Shown here: in pieces, positions 22,169 to 34,398 of the stretch
Position numbering within the stretch: position 1 is the stretch's first letter
How the letters are laid out: each line of letters starts with the position of its first letter
DNA from: Branchiostoma floridae
Lineage: Eukaryota > Chordata > Leptocardii > Amphioxiformes > Branchiostomatidae
DNA: 64,000 nucleotides
Reading direction: 5' to 3'
Assembly (NCBI RefSeq): GCF_000003815.2
Contig: NC_049980.1
Span: 30,869,045-30,933,044, forward strand
Made by a program: the position numbers and the translations under genes
The notes under the pieces: generated by a model
Seen by the model: the letters and a program-made list of their open reading frames with translations, nothing else
Databases searched by the model: none
Told to the model about the DNA's origin: nothing

Positions 22169-23004
22169 CCAGACATCGGTGCGGTCATGGCAGGGTAGAT
22201 TGTTGACCAGCCGCGGTAGACCAGACGAACTTACGCTGGCTGAAAGATACTAAAATCAAATAGAGAGAAAATTTTGAGTCCATCAAGCTTCAAGGCACCA
22301 TCTCAGAATATGACAATATTGATATAACATACCCCACACCTGCACTCGGGCCCACAGATAATGATAAACATAAACTGATAAAGGTGAACTTTTATTACAA
22401 TTGATTAATGATTAGGCATGATTGATTACAAGTAATAGTGCATTCAGTGAATATGATAAATATAGTTATTTAACCTTCTTGGTATGATCAATGATGAAAT
22501 TGAAAATGGCTTGCAGACTTGTATCATGACCATGACCTCTGACCTGATAACGTCCAAACACTAATATGCATGCAAGCAATAATGTTCAACCTCGGCTTGT
22601 ATTTTTGTAATATGAAACGAGAGTCAAGTTGTGCCACTGAAAAGTCTTCACCATGTCACAATACTTAACACTAGCATCGTTGCATCATTGGTGTCACTAC
22701 TGTGACTGTGAGCTACTGTCCAGTCTGGCGAGATAATGTGGGGAGGGGGGCAGACAAACCTCATAAAAATGTTCTAACGAAGTCATAAATGCCAATTTTA
22801 ACACCTGTAAAGTATGACGTCAATCTTAAAGTTAGCCCAGACTTACCTGGTCACCCGTCTTCCTGTAAATTGCACAAAATGTGGCGAATTCATCGAGAAA
22901 ACGGCCGCTAGCTTGGCTTGAATTTTCTTTCAGAATCGCAACCTTTTCGAAGCGCCTCCTAGCGACAAATAGATATTCTGCAGCAAGTAACTATCATGTG
23001 TAAA
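22169..23004. other. Upstream flank of the Kelch gene, no gene seen
   Basis: This should contain the Kelch promoter and any 5' UTR. I see no TATA box or other element that I can support and no coding exon. Confidence 0.35.
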
Positions 23005-25915
23005 CTAGGGGTGGGTACAGGTGTGACAGCGTTCTCGCCCCCCCGTGATATCGCCCCCCCGGGGGCAAAATCACTAGTGTTTTCGCCCCCCCCGGGGCAG
23101 GATCACTAGCGATTTCGCCCCCCCATTTCGCCCCCCTTTGGGGATTTCCCCCCCCCCCCGGGGGGAAATCCTTAGTGATTTCGCCCCCCCCCCCCCCCGG
23201 GGGGAAATCGCTAGTGATTTCGCCCCCCCCCCCTTCCCGGGGGGAAATCGCTAGTGAAATCGCCCCCCCCCCCCCCGGGGGCGAAATCGCTAGTGTTTTC
23301 GCCCCCCTTACCCTCTTGGGGCGAAATCGCTAGGGATTTCCAGTGATCCTTCTAGTGATTTGCATCTCCAATAAACCTATAAGTTACATTACTTTTGCTT
23401 CGTGCAAATCACATCATACCTCCATTAAATATTTTCAGCTCTTGCAGATTTATAGTGTCATCTAGTCTCATTCATTATGCAAATGAAGCTGTAATTGACA
23501 CGTTTAAGTTAACACGTGTGCAGATACTTTCGTTTAGCTGCATTTTATGATGACATTTTGTCCTGAATTAAGAAAATGACTTGCGCATTTGCACAATCTA
23601 TACATAGTGGTGCACAATTAATTTGCACATTGCACTTTAGAATTTTTGTACTTTGACATTAATTATGCAAATCAGAATCTCATTTTCATAATCATTATCT
23701 GATATGTTTCACCTTCCATAACCTTTAAATTACATAGATTACGTGTATTAAAGTCACAACATGGAAACACTAGAATTACATATTCGTCTCCTGAATCATG
23801 CACATTATGTGCTAATTTGCATTTTTGCATGTCATTTCGTAAAGCCCATGCCACTTATCCCTTATATCATGGTATGTGAAGGTAAAAAGAAAAAAGGGAA
23901 GTTCTGTTTCAGTGACACAAGCAGATTACATACATGTATCTGTAATTAGCACATGTTGTTATCTATGAAAAATAATTAGTTATGAAATATATTTGAGAAT
24001 GAAATCATTTCGTCAGCCAACAATGACGTCCAACAAGTATAGGATCCATTATGCTATTTTGGTCGACAGACTAACCAACAAACACAGGTACAGAACCATT
24101 GTGCAAAATATTCCGTATACCATACGTTCTATTCCGCATCATTTTTACAAGATGATAAGTATAAAAGTTACTGTACAAGTATTATATAAGGTTTACAAAT
24201 AATCTTAAAGATAATGGATACAAACATTTAATACTAGGTTCGCTCCGAGAATGATGCAAATATCCTCAATTTGGGCTCAAAGAGGAAAGTGTTAACCCCA
24301 TACGCTACGTTCAATATCTTTACTTCATGTCTGAGACCCTAATCACCACACTGCACTGTGCAGTTTTGCTCGAATCTACGACTGCATTGTTCCTATTGTT
24401 ACCTTCGCCAAGAAGTTTCACTTTATATTTTGGGTAGCGTTTCGAATTCTGTGTGTATTTGTGGAAAAGCGCCATCACTCAAGACCGCCTGCATTTTGTG
24501 CCTCCTAGCGGCTTGTTATTGCAGCGGAACTTCCGATATGGATATCTCGAGTTATGGACGTGCTGTTGTCATGCTTTTTAATTTTTAGCGTTAGATAGCA
24601 CATGGGGCCGACAGCAAGTGGTGTATGTTTGGGTCCCCTAGCAGCTTGTTACCTTTGCACAGGAACTTATATTTTTTGAACTGCAGGGCTGGTTTAGTGT
24701 GAGACTGTCAAAACTGTTAGTTTTGAACAGCACAATTTGTTTCAACTCATAGACAGGTGTGTATACCTCTGTGCTGATTGACAAATATTTACCAGTTTTG
24801 TTGTAACTCAGCAACAGGTGTGTTGATATGCATATGTTATTATACGTTCGTGATGTTAATAAAAGTCACCACAAATTCACAACAAAAATGTATCTGTTCT
24901 ATTTCAATGCAAAGTGTGCTTGCACCCAAGCAGGTAGGATCGGCTTCACAGGTACTGTATCTCATCTTAACATACTAAGGTGTCACGTATATATAGATAC
25001 CAGGTAACACACTATATACGTTACATCCAAGTACCATATTGTTCCAGGTAGCTCGATTAATATGCAGTAACAAGCTGCAAGTTAAGTATCTTAAGGCTAT
25101 GTAAAAAAGTAGGTAAATATATACAAAAGTATATATACATATATCTATAAGTATACATATATCTATAAGTATATATATACAAAAGTATATATATTTCCCT
25201 TGTAAACCCTATATATATAAGTATATATATATACAAAAGTATATATATACAAAAGTATATATATATATAATACAAAAGTAGGTAACAAGACAGTGCTAAT
25301 CATTATCACAGCAATAGGATTAAGATTCAACCGAACACTCTAGAAAACGGGAAGGATATCCCTAGGGGGGGGGGGCGAAATCGCTGGGATTGGGGGGGGG
25401 GCGAAAACACCAGAGGGGGGCGAAAACGCTAGCGATCTCGCCCCCCGGGGGGGCGAGATCCCGGGGGGGGCGAGATCCCTGTCACACCGGTACAGAAAAT
25501 TCAGGTCCAGGTCCGGTTCAGGTCCAGAGGATCAGGTCCAGGTCCGGACCTGAACCTGGACCTGATGCAGTATGACTCATACCAATGGTCCATTTCACTA
25601 CAAAGAGATCTGTTTGGGGGAGTATTAGACTTACGCTGACGTTTTAAAATCCTACAACGCTAACTGCACCTGTACGATTGACTGTAAAACTTGGAATGAA
25701 ATTACTATTAATTCTACTCTACTTCACTCTTGTTATCTTCGTACACCTGCAAGGGTCAAAACGTGTGAATGCCTGATAAAATAATCTGTTAATTTTCTAA
25801 TCGGTCCAACATCCGGTCTACCTAATTTTTTCAGGTCCGGTTTTTCTAGACCGGTCCAATAAGAAAAACCGGTTTTGTACCGGTACGCTGTACCGATACC
25901 CAGCCCTAGTGTAAA
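23005..25915. mobile_element. ACCGGTAC-family element, interrupted by a nested insertion
   Basis: The left end CTAGGGGTGGGTAC and the complement of the right end (CTAGGGCTGGGTATCGGTAC) form the family's terminal inverted repeats. The inside after 25495 has the AGGTCCAGGTCCGGACCTG repeats and the AATGGTCCATTTCAC block shared with the copy at 17390-17700. A second element (23020-25488) is inserted 15 bp from the left end. Confidence 0.65.
23020..25488. mobile_element. Non-coding element with palindromic C-tract arrays at both ends
   Basis: The element has perfect 10-bp inverted ends, GGTGTGACAG at 23020-23029 and CTGTCACACC at 25479-25488. It is flanked by identical 6-bp direct repeats GGTACA (23014-23019 and 25489-25494), a likely target-site duplication. 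Inside the left end (to about 23345) are about seven imperfect palindromes of the form G-run, GAAATCGCTAGTGATTTC, C-run. A shorter array of the same units, opposite in orientation, occupies about 25358-25478. The 2-kb core is AT-rich, with a TATATAC/ACAAAAG microsatellite at 25110-25275 and no supportable ORF. The superfamily is unknown. Confidence 0.7.
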
Positions 25916-25928
25916 CCATAGCCATAGC

Positions 25929-26102
25929 TAGTCTCCAAGCAGACCCTACGGTGCCTTAGAAATAGTATCAAAGCTGGCAAGGCACCAAGGCACTCTGGTG
26001 CCCGTTTGACTCCCTTAGCCGGCTATCTCCCTTTGGTCGGCTATACTCCTTTGCCAGCTTTGATACTATTTCTAAGGCACCGTAGGGTCTGCTTGGAGAC
26101 TA
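25929..26102. mobile_element. MITE-like element, family A, copy 3
   Basis: Terminal inverted repeats run TAGTCTCCAAGCAGACCCTA, then CGGTGCCTTAGAAATAGTAT, against their exact complement at the right end, extending through CAAAGCTGGCAA. The arms are about 50 bp and nearly perfect, so this copy could be young. It is non-coding. Confidence 0.7.
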
Positions 26103-26194
26103 AGCCATAGCATAGGCACAGCTGTAAAAGTGCGGTTTTGATAATGGCATATGTCCAGGCATCCTCCTACGCAGGGGCATCCAACAGCCAAACT

Positions 26195-26305
26195 GCCGTT
26201 ATTGTTCTTAATATTGTTGCAGTTATATCTGCTGTATTGTTGTCTTGTTGGAAGTGCTGTTCGTTTGCAAAAGTGTTCATGTCAAGCTGTAGATGCTATC
26301 TTTGA
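26195..26305 (+). pseudogene. Relic of a UGT last exon (C-terminal membrane anchor)
   Basis: The frame reads AVIVLNIVAVISAVLLSCWK, then CCSFAKVFM, to a stop. It closely matches the C-terminal anchor of the UGT gene at 28485-28770 (VISAVLLSCWKCCSFA) but is on the opposite strand. No upstream UGT exon is visible beside it and its cytoplasmic tail lacks the dilysine end. It is best read as a fragment left by duplication and inversion. Confidence 0.65.
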
Positions 26306-26680
26306 TTGTTGTAGGTCTTTCCTTTTAAAAATTCGTACTTTCGCTGAAGTCAATATCTTACCTTAGATCTATGGATGATGAAAGGAAATTGTCATTTATT
26401 ATAAAGCTCTAAAAGTATATAAATTATAGATGATAAAATGATAATTAAGTAAATGACAAAATGGCTAACTCTCATTACCTACCTGTGAAGTTGCCACGAC
26501 AACATTGTCCCCTCCAATGCTTTTAATATTTCAGCTTTTGACCTGTCTTCACTCTTCTTCGCTCGTGTATGAATTGTCTTTAGAGTTACTTTCTTGAATA
26601 TGCTCACCGCATCACTTATGTCTATCATTTGTTAATTTGTTTTTTCCCATTTCGTGTCAGAAACTTTGTAGAGTCTATAT

Positions 26681-27379
26681 AGAGTCCATTCCAAGACACC
26701 ATGCGGATGTTTGTTGCCATTGTTTAGAATTGATTTTAAAGTTTTGTAATTATATGTCTAGGACATTTGATACTTCAGAAATATTTTTAACACTGTTTCA
26801 ACTTTATAAATATTTCCCTGGTCCTGTAAAACTTTGGAAATATTCATGGTGTGGAATTGGATACTTCTAATGGTTTCTAAATAATGATAACAGCATTCTA
26901 CCATTATTTACCATTTTCTACCATTTTTTGTAAATGGTTCAGTGGGCTGGGAAGATAGCAATTCACACATCCTTGCAAAGTATGGTTGGGTGCCATGCAA
27001 CAATGGCCCACCACAAAGGATCCACCAGTGCCCAGCTGTGAAATCTAAAAATATACAGATGCAACAATAGGGCTTACTTTTATGGGGGCAATAAACTAAT
27101 TTTACCATTTGGCCAGGTTTACCATTTTTTGTAAATATTTGTAAATGTGAAATAATCACAGAGAGGTTTCACAATTATTCTAAATAAAGATATTTTTGTA
27201 CAGTTACTTTCAAAATGTTTCTAAAATATTCAAAGAAATTCAAATAAATGAGTAATTTCTTAGTCATTTTTTTGAAAATAATTTAATTATTGTGGCTCAT
27301 ATATTCTTTTATTCAAAATAATTCAGACTAATTATAAATATCGCTTAAAAACCCTCATGGTGTCTTGGAATGGACTAAT
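26681..27379. mobile_element. ~700-bp element with ~20-bp terminal inverted repeats
   Basis: AGTCCATTCCAAGACACCAT at about 26683 is exactly complementary to ATGGTGTCTTGGAATGGACT ending at about 27376. The interior is AT-rich, with internal inverted pieces (ACCATTTTTTGTAAATGG near 26918 and a relative near 27120). No transposase frame is present, so it would be a non-autonomous DNA element. Confidence 0.55.
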
Positions 27380-27624
27380 GCCATAAAAGAAAATGAATAC
27401 AATAATCAAGCTACATGTATAACAGATCCCTCGACAACACCGCAGGCATGCCTAAACTGTAATACCGCCATTCGTAAGCGTGGCGTCCATTATTTGTTTA
27501 TTTGTATGTCCCTTTTTGCTTCATGAATTTTGTGATGCCATAAAGACATAAAGATTATGAGAGGAAAATCACACAAGGTCCCTGGACAACCCTTGAACCT
27601 TGAACGTGGACATCTTCAGAGATG

Positions 27625-27930
27625 CCTTCACGGGTCGCAATGGATCCTTCTTCTCCACTCAGCATTGTCCTCCATGAGCGAGTAAAGCTCTGCTGTGGTG
27701 ATGTAACTGATTTGTGTGTCTCTTTTAAGGTTGTTAATGAAAGATGTACGCATTCTGCCCCTTCTTCTCTTTCCTTCTGTTGGCTCCCAGAGGATAAGCT
27801 GGTTGGCTGCCGCTACCAGTTCTATGTGTTGGACACAGTGTCGGGCCAGCGCCATCCTCCGTTTCCTGATCTTGTGAGAGAGTCTAGGGAGGTCACCGTA
27901 CAGTGTGGAGTTCCTCACTCGGTCCTCCCA
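27625..27930 (-). pseudogene. C-terminal fragment of a non-LTR retrotransposon ORF
   Basis: The minus-strand frame contains GDLPRLSHKIRKRRMALARH, then LILWEPTEGKRRRGRMRTSF, and ends near DNAEWRRRI. This order is typical of the C-terminus of many LINE reverse transcriptases. It is severely 5'-truncated. 27380-27620 and 27930-28484 show nothing else I can identify. Confidence 0.7.
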
Positions 27931-28484
27931 GGAGACAACCTCTGGACAACATCACAGTCAGGGACTATATTCAAATGGGTACACAGCTACAGATCTGTAA
28001 TTTTTTTTTTATGTGAACATACAATATGGGATAACAAATACATAAGTTCTTCCCAATTTTCCATTGAACTCATTACAATTACTTATCGCAATGGCTGAGA
28101 AGTTCTACCAAATAGACACCATTACTCACTACTACTGCCTAACAATAAAAGACATGCTTAGAAAAGCAATCAGATTCACAGTCTTGCTGTTAGATTTAAA
28201 GTAAAACTTGTCATATCTCTATTTGCATTTCCAAAACATAGTCACCGACACTAATGACTCACTAATTACTTTTTTTTTACTTTTTTCAATACAAGATTGT
28301 TTTATCATGCATCATCATCACCGCATTTCACTATGTACTGAGGCGGACCTTCAAAAATATGATGTCGACATTATTAGTTATGGATATCCAGGCTACAGAA
28401 AAATAATTTTTGTAAGGGGAGTATGATATTCTTCTCTTCGATCATTTTGGAAGGAAATTCCCGCTTACAAAACGAACTTTGGGA

Positions 28485-31400
28485 TCAGTTGGTTTTCTTT
28501 TTGGTGTTGGTGTTATCCCTCTTGCACATGCAACATGCAAACGAACAACACTTCCAACAAGACAACAAGACAGCAGATATAACTGCCACAATCAGGGCAA
28601 TAACGTCTAACAGGTAGTACTGGTAGAAGGGGAGTTCGGGTGCCCTCGACCTGAGATGGGGGAGGCCGCCATGTTTGATGACGTGTTCTATCCACCACAC
28701 TGCCCGCTCCATGGGCGACTGTGGTTGGTCACGAAGATGCGTGGAGATCTGATTGGCTTTCTCCTTGTAGCTGTACAAAGAACAACAAAGTGTGAGTCCA
28801 AGTTGCGCCCACATTACGAACGATGTTCACATGTTCCAATATTTAGTTACTTTCGGTAAGTCATAAATGACAATATTGTCATCGCACTCACACCTACCTA
28901 GGATCCGAAATCACGGTACTGATAGCCCGGTAAACCTCCTTTGACGTCACCTTGTGGATGTCCAATGACACCCCCATCCCACGGGCCACCATCCTGGCGA
29001 TGTTATCGAATTGGTCAAGGAACAGAGGCATGCCGACCAGGGGCACCCCGTGGTACATGGCCTCTGCTACTCCGTTGTATCCACAATGTGATACAAACAC
29101 CTTTGTCTTCGGATGAGCTATTCGTATGAAAGTTAGATCAATTATTACTGGATGTATGACATGATATACTAAATAACTCATGCATATGATCCGATCGCTA
29201 AAAACTATCAAAGATAGGAAAGATATGTTTCTTGTTTGTCCTAAATTCAAACGAATTCATCATTCTCCACTGCTCATTGATGGCATTTACCTAGTAAGTC
29301 GTTTTGAGGCACCCACTCCATGGTCTTGGTGTTGGGCCCTAGACTTGGAGGTGGCGTCCCAGCGTAGCGCCACACAACCTTCTGTGGCAGACGGGCAAAA
29401 GCAGCGGCCAGCATGTCGGCTATTTCTGCAGGCATAGCTGCTATCATGGAGCCGAACGTCACAAGCACAACACCGTCATCTCCAGAACTCTGCACGAACT
29501 TCTCCATCTCCTTTGAAAGTACACCAGTTAGGCCAATCAGAGAATATAGTCTAAACCATTCATGTTAAGTTGTATCTTTATGACCATGTAAAAGTAGGCT
29601 GTGAATCTTGAGTACATGACTGAATACTGCGAAAGAGTGTTTATACCTTTCTGGTATGCGCTTTATGGGCGACCATGAAGAGATACAACAAGGGTCCAAA
29701 GCTTACTAACTGTATCCAACAGCTGTGCAACAAGTCCAGTAGTGCAGTTCATGTACAAGGCGCATGTGCAGTAGGAGAATAGTTTAGGACAACTGTTGGT
29801 GTACGGCGAGAAATGGGGGAGACTGTGTGCTCAGTTGCAAAGCGCTCCCAGTCAAGGGACAGGTAAGCGGCAATATACTTGTACTTTTCTATTTCACTTT
29901 TATGAACTGACCTCACTGAGGGGCTTGACGTCCTCAGCCACGTGACCAGCTATGCTGACCATATTTGGCATCATGGGTTTAGGGAAGTCGAACATGAGAT
30001 CTGATTGGTAGAGCCACACGTCGGTTCTTGCCAGGCCAGCAGACATGGTAAACTTCTCCCCAATCGTTCTGTTGATGGTGAGAAATTGATTTTTTGGTGC
30101 CGTTTTGCACATTTCTGTACACAGACTCATGCACATTACAAACATAGACCTAACGAGCATTGGTTCAAAAGTACAAATAGAATTGCCTTATCGAAAGTTT
30201 TGATGATGGCGCTAAACTAACATCCGGGGGTCGTCCCGAAAAACATGAATGTTAACGAAACTATAAGCATTTATCAAATCTAACAGTATGGATGTTGAAT
30301 TTCAATGTGAAGACAGTTGGAATTCCGACTTCGACGTCACTTGAAAACAAGTTACTGCTCTATAATTTTGTCATACACGCCAAATATGAATGTGTTAACA
30401 AATGCACAGACCTTTTGGCAACGTCGTCGAAACCTTTATCGAAAAGCAGCTGTCCAACAATAGAACCTGCGAAGTAAAACCGCACGTTCTTCACTCTCTG
30501 TGAGAACGTCATCCGATCTGACAACTCCGATGTAACTGTTGGCACGTAAGCAAGAGGATGGGGAACACCGGTGGCTCGGATGTCTGAAACATGGGATCAA
30601 ACGACACGTGCATGATTAGTGAATCATTTCCTCATAAATTGATCAATCAAAGAACAATCTGACAGGTATTCTACATGTACAAGAGATGCCTCTGGAACTT
30701 TTGAGCATGGCATGGAGAGACAAGGCAACACATAGGAAAGTCCATCCGAGACCAAGTCTAGCTGATTGTCAAGGAATACAGAACAAAGACGCCAGTACAT
30801 GTCTTTTGAATAGTAGATGAAAAACATGTGTCAGGTGTAGGTTGATCTGTATTGTACCGTTATGTACAAATATGAACAGACCTTGTCCCAAAGGCAACGA
30901 CCTCATCGTGCAGACTAGCGGCAGGTCCAAGAACTGCGCCACCAGGGGCCCACATGAGTTACCAGAATACGTCAGGACAACGTCATAGCGGCTGTTCTTC
31001 AGTTTTGTCAGTAGCTGATTGTCAACCAGCATCTCTTCACTGAGGTCCACCAAAGCAGAACTCAAAGCTCTGGCAAACGTTAGGAGGTCTAGCGTCCTAG
31101 GTGAGGAAAATACCTGCAACGGTCATAAGAAATACATCGTCATATTGTATGGATGTTATTCAGAAGCTTTGAGGAATGAAGCCTGGATATTTGGCACAGA
31201 TTTGGTGATTGAATATCACTTGATTTATGTAGCAAAATATGTTTTGCATTCGGTACGGTGAATGTATTTGATCTGATGTTGACTTGTTTTACGTAGTCTA
31301 TTTATTTTGATGCTGATAAATTTATATTTGCGAATTACTTTCAAGAGGTTGTTGGTACATGTCTTCTCTCCAGTCACCCATGCCAGTTTGTTAAAGTTTA

Positions 31401-31824
31401 ACATAGTATAGCATAGTACAGTACAGTATAGTATAGTCTGATCTGGTCTGGTATGCTTCTAGTGTCATAGTACATGTAGTACGTCCGTTCGAAGAATCAA
31501 AAGAAGTCAGAAATCTCAGAAATTTATCAGTACCTTTTGAGGCAGAGATTTTGTCAATTCCTTAATCGACGGTGTTTTTTCGGGATCGCCGAATGTTTCG
31601 TACTGCAAGGTCGGCCATTTACGCATCAGGTCGCTCTTCTGATTAGCATGGGCCAACACGGTGACGACGTGTCCGCGGGAGGCCAATGCTTCGGCAATCT
31701 TTGCCACGTCCATCCAGGGACTGTTGTAGGTTGATGTCACGACGAGGATGTCGGCAGACTGGACATGTTGAGACAAGATGGCGGCAACTGCCAGGAACAG
31801 GTGGAAACCAGCTGCAGTCGACAT
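28485..31824 (-). CDS. UDP-glucuronosyltransferase family protein with altered catalytic residues
   Basis: Seven exons (31824-31534, 31113-30882, 30583-30412, 30068-29912, 29510-29291, 29117-28898, 28770-28485) join in phase to 525 residues, the usual UGT length. The protein has a signal peptide (FHLFLAVAAILSQHVQS). The donor-binding half has WVPQNDLLAHPKTKVFVSHC and HGVPLVGMPLFLDQFDN. The C-terminal ER anchor is followed by a KKTN dilysine retrieval signal. It would be lumenal in the ER and conjugate UDP-sugars to lipophilic acceptors. However, the acceptor-activating His of the S-H-W motif is Pro (NSPWMD), and the partner Asp in the D-V-x-x-x-D block is Tyr (YDVVLTYS). Catalysis may therefore be altered or absent. 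No frameshift is seen. Confidence 0.93.
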
Positions 31825-33276
31825 GCTTTACAGCATCAGCGGCAGTACTAGCTACCGCGAAAAAAGTGCATCATCGCGCAAGTCCGTGCAGAGGACATGC
31901 CAAACTACATACTCATGCGGCAAAGTTAAGAATAGAGCGAAGTTATCAGGGATACCATGAACAGATGGTCCACGACATGGAGCAGCTGGTCAAAGCACAT
32001 ACAGTGCATGCAGTACATAAATAGAGCGCTACTTAGGTGACACTGCGGAACTTGGGAAAGAGAACGGGCGAGGACCAATAAGCGGCGACTGACGGCGCAA
32101 ACAAACCCGAGTACGAGATGTAGAACGGATCATCATGATTTTTGGCATGCTGATAGCTTAGTACAATTTGATATTGATTATGTGAATTTGGATCTAATTT
32201 GCATAATTAAGGGCGAAATTTTACAAACCCACTCCATGAAGAGGATAAGTCAAGAAAGGAACAACGGATTTTCATGATTTTTGGTATGTAGCTGCCTTAG
32301 ACAATTTTGTACAAAGTAAAATACTAATTATGCAAAATAGGAGTACATTTGCATAATGAATGAGAATATTCTATCATAGCAGTTTTTTCAGTGAATCTCT
32401 TGTTCCAGACATGATATGGTCTTGACAGTTGGGTGGTAGATAGCTTTTAGGGTCATGACAAAGTGGGAGAAGTTTGAGCCCCTAACATTAAATTTTGGAT
32501 CTGCATGGGCGTTTTTGTCAAGACATTCCAATGAGGATAACTGCAGAAAGGAACGACGGCTTGTCATCATTTTGGCATGCAGGTAGCTTGGGCAAGGATG
32601 TTAATAATGATATACGTGTTATGCAAATGTGGATTTGATTTGCATGATTAATGAGGAAATTGTATAATTTCGTCATTTGCATAAGATTTACACAAACTTT
32701 TGATATGTCATGGAGGTATGAGGTCGCCGAACTCTAGTTGATAAGAGTTTGTGTGACTTTATCAAATAACATATAAAATAAATTGCAATGAGGAACACAT
32801 TTATGTCTATAGACATCATTCTACATAACAAACCTGGTTTATTTGGTGAAGGTATGTGTTCGTGGAACTCTAGTTATATATACAAATGACTGAACACACA
32901 GAGTATGGTGTACCAAACGATATATTCTTTATTTTTTGCTCTGTTACGCAATCTTTTTTACTTTGGGACTAAATTTAGCATTCTACGACATTAGTAGCCG
33001 TTTTCGATATCTGTTTGTAATCCACGGCATATATCTAAACTTTTTTGTCCTTCACAGTATGATTTAATTCATAGTAACGTTATGGTTGACAAGTTTGGGG
33101 CGGCCGAAAGTTGATGCGTGTGCGGATACATCCATTTACATAATCAAATCAACCTTAATCAATTATTAACACCAATAAATGCGGAAAACACAAACAAAAA
33201 GACCAGAAACAATACATACAGTAACAACGTTACCTAACCGTGAAGCATCTACATCTTCCATCCCCGAAAGATTTGA
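31825..33276. other. UGT upstream flank with ~135-bp tandem repeats
   Basis: No gene is seen. Between about 32120 and 32700 three units recur. Each has GGATTNTCATGATTTTTGG, then a TAATTATGCAAA-like block and ATTTGCATAATNAATGAG. The units start near 32125, 32265 and 32556. 32880-33276 is AT-rich with nothing I can name. Confidence 0.45.
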
Positions 33277-33648
33277 ATGAAGAGTGGGTCGCACATGCCG
33301 CGCACACGTGAGACATCACCGCACGTGCCTCGCACACGTGATGAGACATCACACAAACGCGGCAAGCGATTTCTGGAAAACGGGAACGGAATCGATAAAC
33401 GACGAGATTACAATTCCCCGGGGAACTCTCGTGCAACGTTAGCATTACGTCACTACCCACGCCTGCATGCCTCACCCAGACACATCATTCAATCCCGTGA
33501 CTACGAGATACAACCGAACATCACGTTGAAAAATCAGGTAAAACAGATCGCGGGACCTCCTACAACATCTCTTCGGGACCACCTGTACCTGTCCCCCGAA
33601 GCACTGCGGATATTCTACGATAGCACCAGAGAAAAGGGAGGGCAGTGA
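33277..33648 (+). CDS. Hypothetical 123-codon ORF
   Basis: An ATG-to-stop frame of 123 residues, rich in Arg, His and Pro, with no domain I recognise. The first 25 residues come from a short duplicated block (two GCACACGTGA segments). There is no signal peptide or membrane segment. It may be chance in a local GC-richer patch. I list it only because it is the longest frame in this stretch. Confidence 0.15.
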   Translation: MKSGSHMPRTRETSPHVPRTRDETSHKRGKRFLENGNGIDKRRDYNSPGNSRATLALRHYPRLHASPRHIIQSRDYEIQPNITLKNQVKQIAGPPTTSLRDHLYLSPEALRIFYDSTREKGGQ

Positions 33649-34398
33649 TAGCGGAGCAGTCATGCATCCTATGGATCAAGAGGATTTGTCAGCGGTATTG
33701 TGTTTTGCTATCTCTCTGAATATTTGCGTGTCAACAGTTTTACCTGTGTCAGCGTGACATGAGAGGTTTGATATGTATGATGCTGTTCTTTGTTCCTAAT
33801 CGTTATGCAACGTTTTGTTAGGATCGTACTAGGTTCTGTACTTAAGAGGCCTTTTTTCTAGGGAAAAAGAATCTGTGGAAACTAGAATGTTTAATGTCAG
33901 GTAGAAATGGCATGGGAACGAAATATAGATATCAATGTTAAGTATAAAATAATAAGGGCAAACAAGTTATTTTGTCACATGGCAGGGCCTTGTACCTTGT
34001 GCGATTGATCAGCAATAAATTCATTCATTCATTCATTTGATTTTTGCTGAAAAATATGTCTCAATATCGCTTCAGTAAGACGTTCATAGACTTACTCAAC
34101 CCCACACTGTTGCTAACCCTTAAAATAATCGGAAGAGGGGGCAATTTGTTGAGATTTATCTTCGAACCATTCCCAATTCTTGACCACCACATCACTCTCA
34201 TATTGTTACCACTTCATTTTCAACACCATTTCGCTGTTTAATGCCTGTGTATCTAAATCACATGCCCTAAATAGTGGAAATACTAGAAATCATGTGATCT
34301 ATCCAAAGAAGCCATGATACTGCAGGCTTAGAAGACCAAAGAGGCAGATGTCATAATAACTTAGATCAAACAGTTGGCAATGATATGCTTCTATAATT
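33649..34398. other. No gene seen
   Basis: AT-rich intergenic DNA with a short (ATTC)n run near 34022. Nothing coding can be supported. Confidence 0.4.

Noticed and set aside
27622-28098. 158-codon plus-strand ORF
   Set aside because: Its first half is antisense to a clear LINE fragment on the minus strand, so it is a shadow frame.
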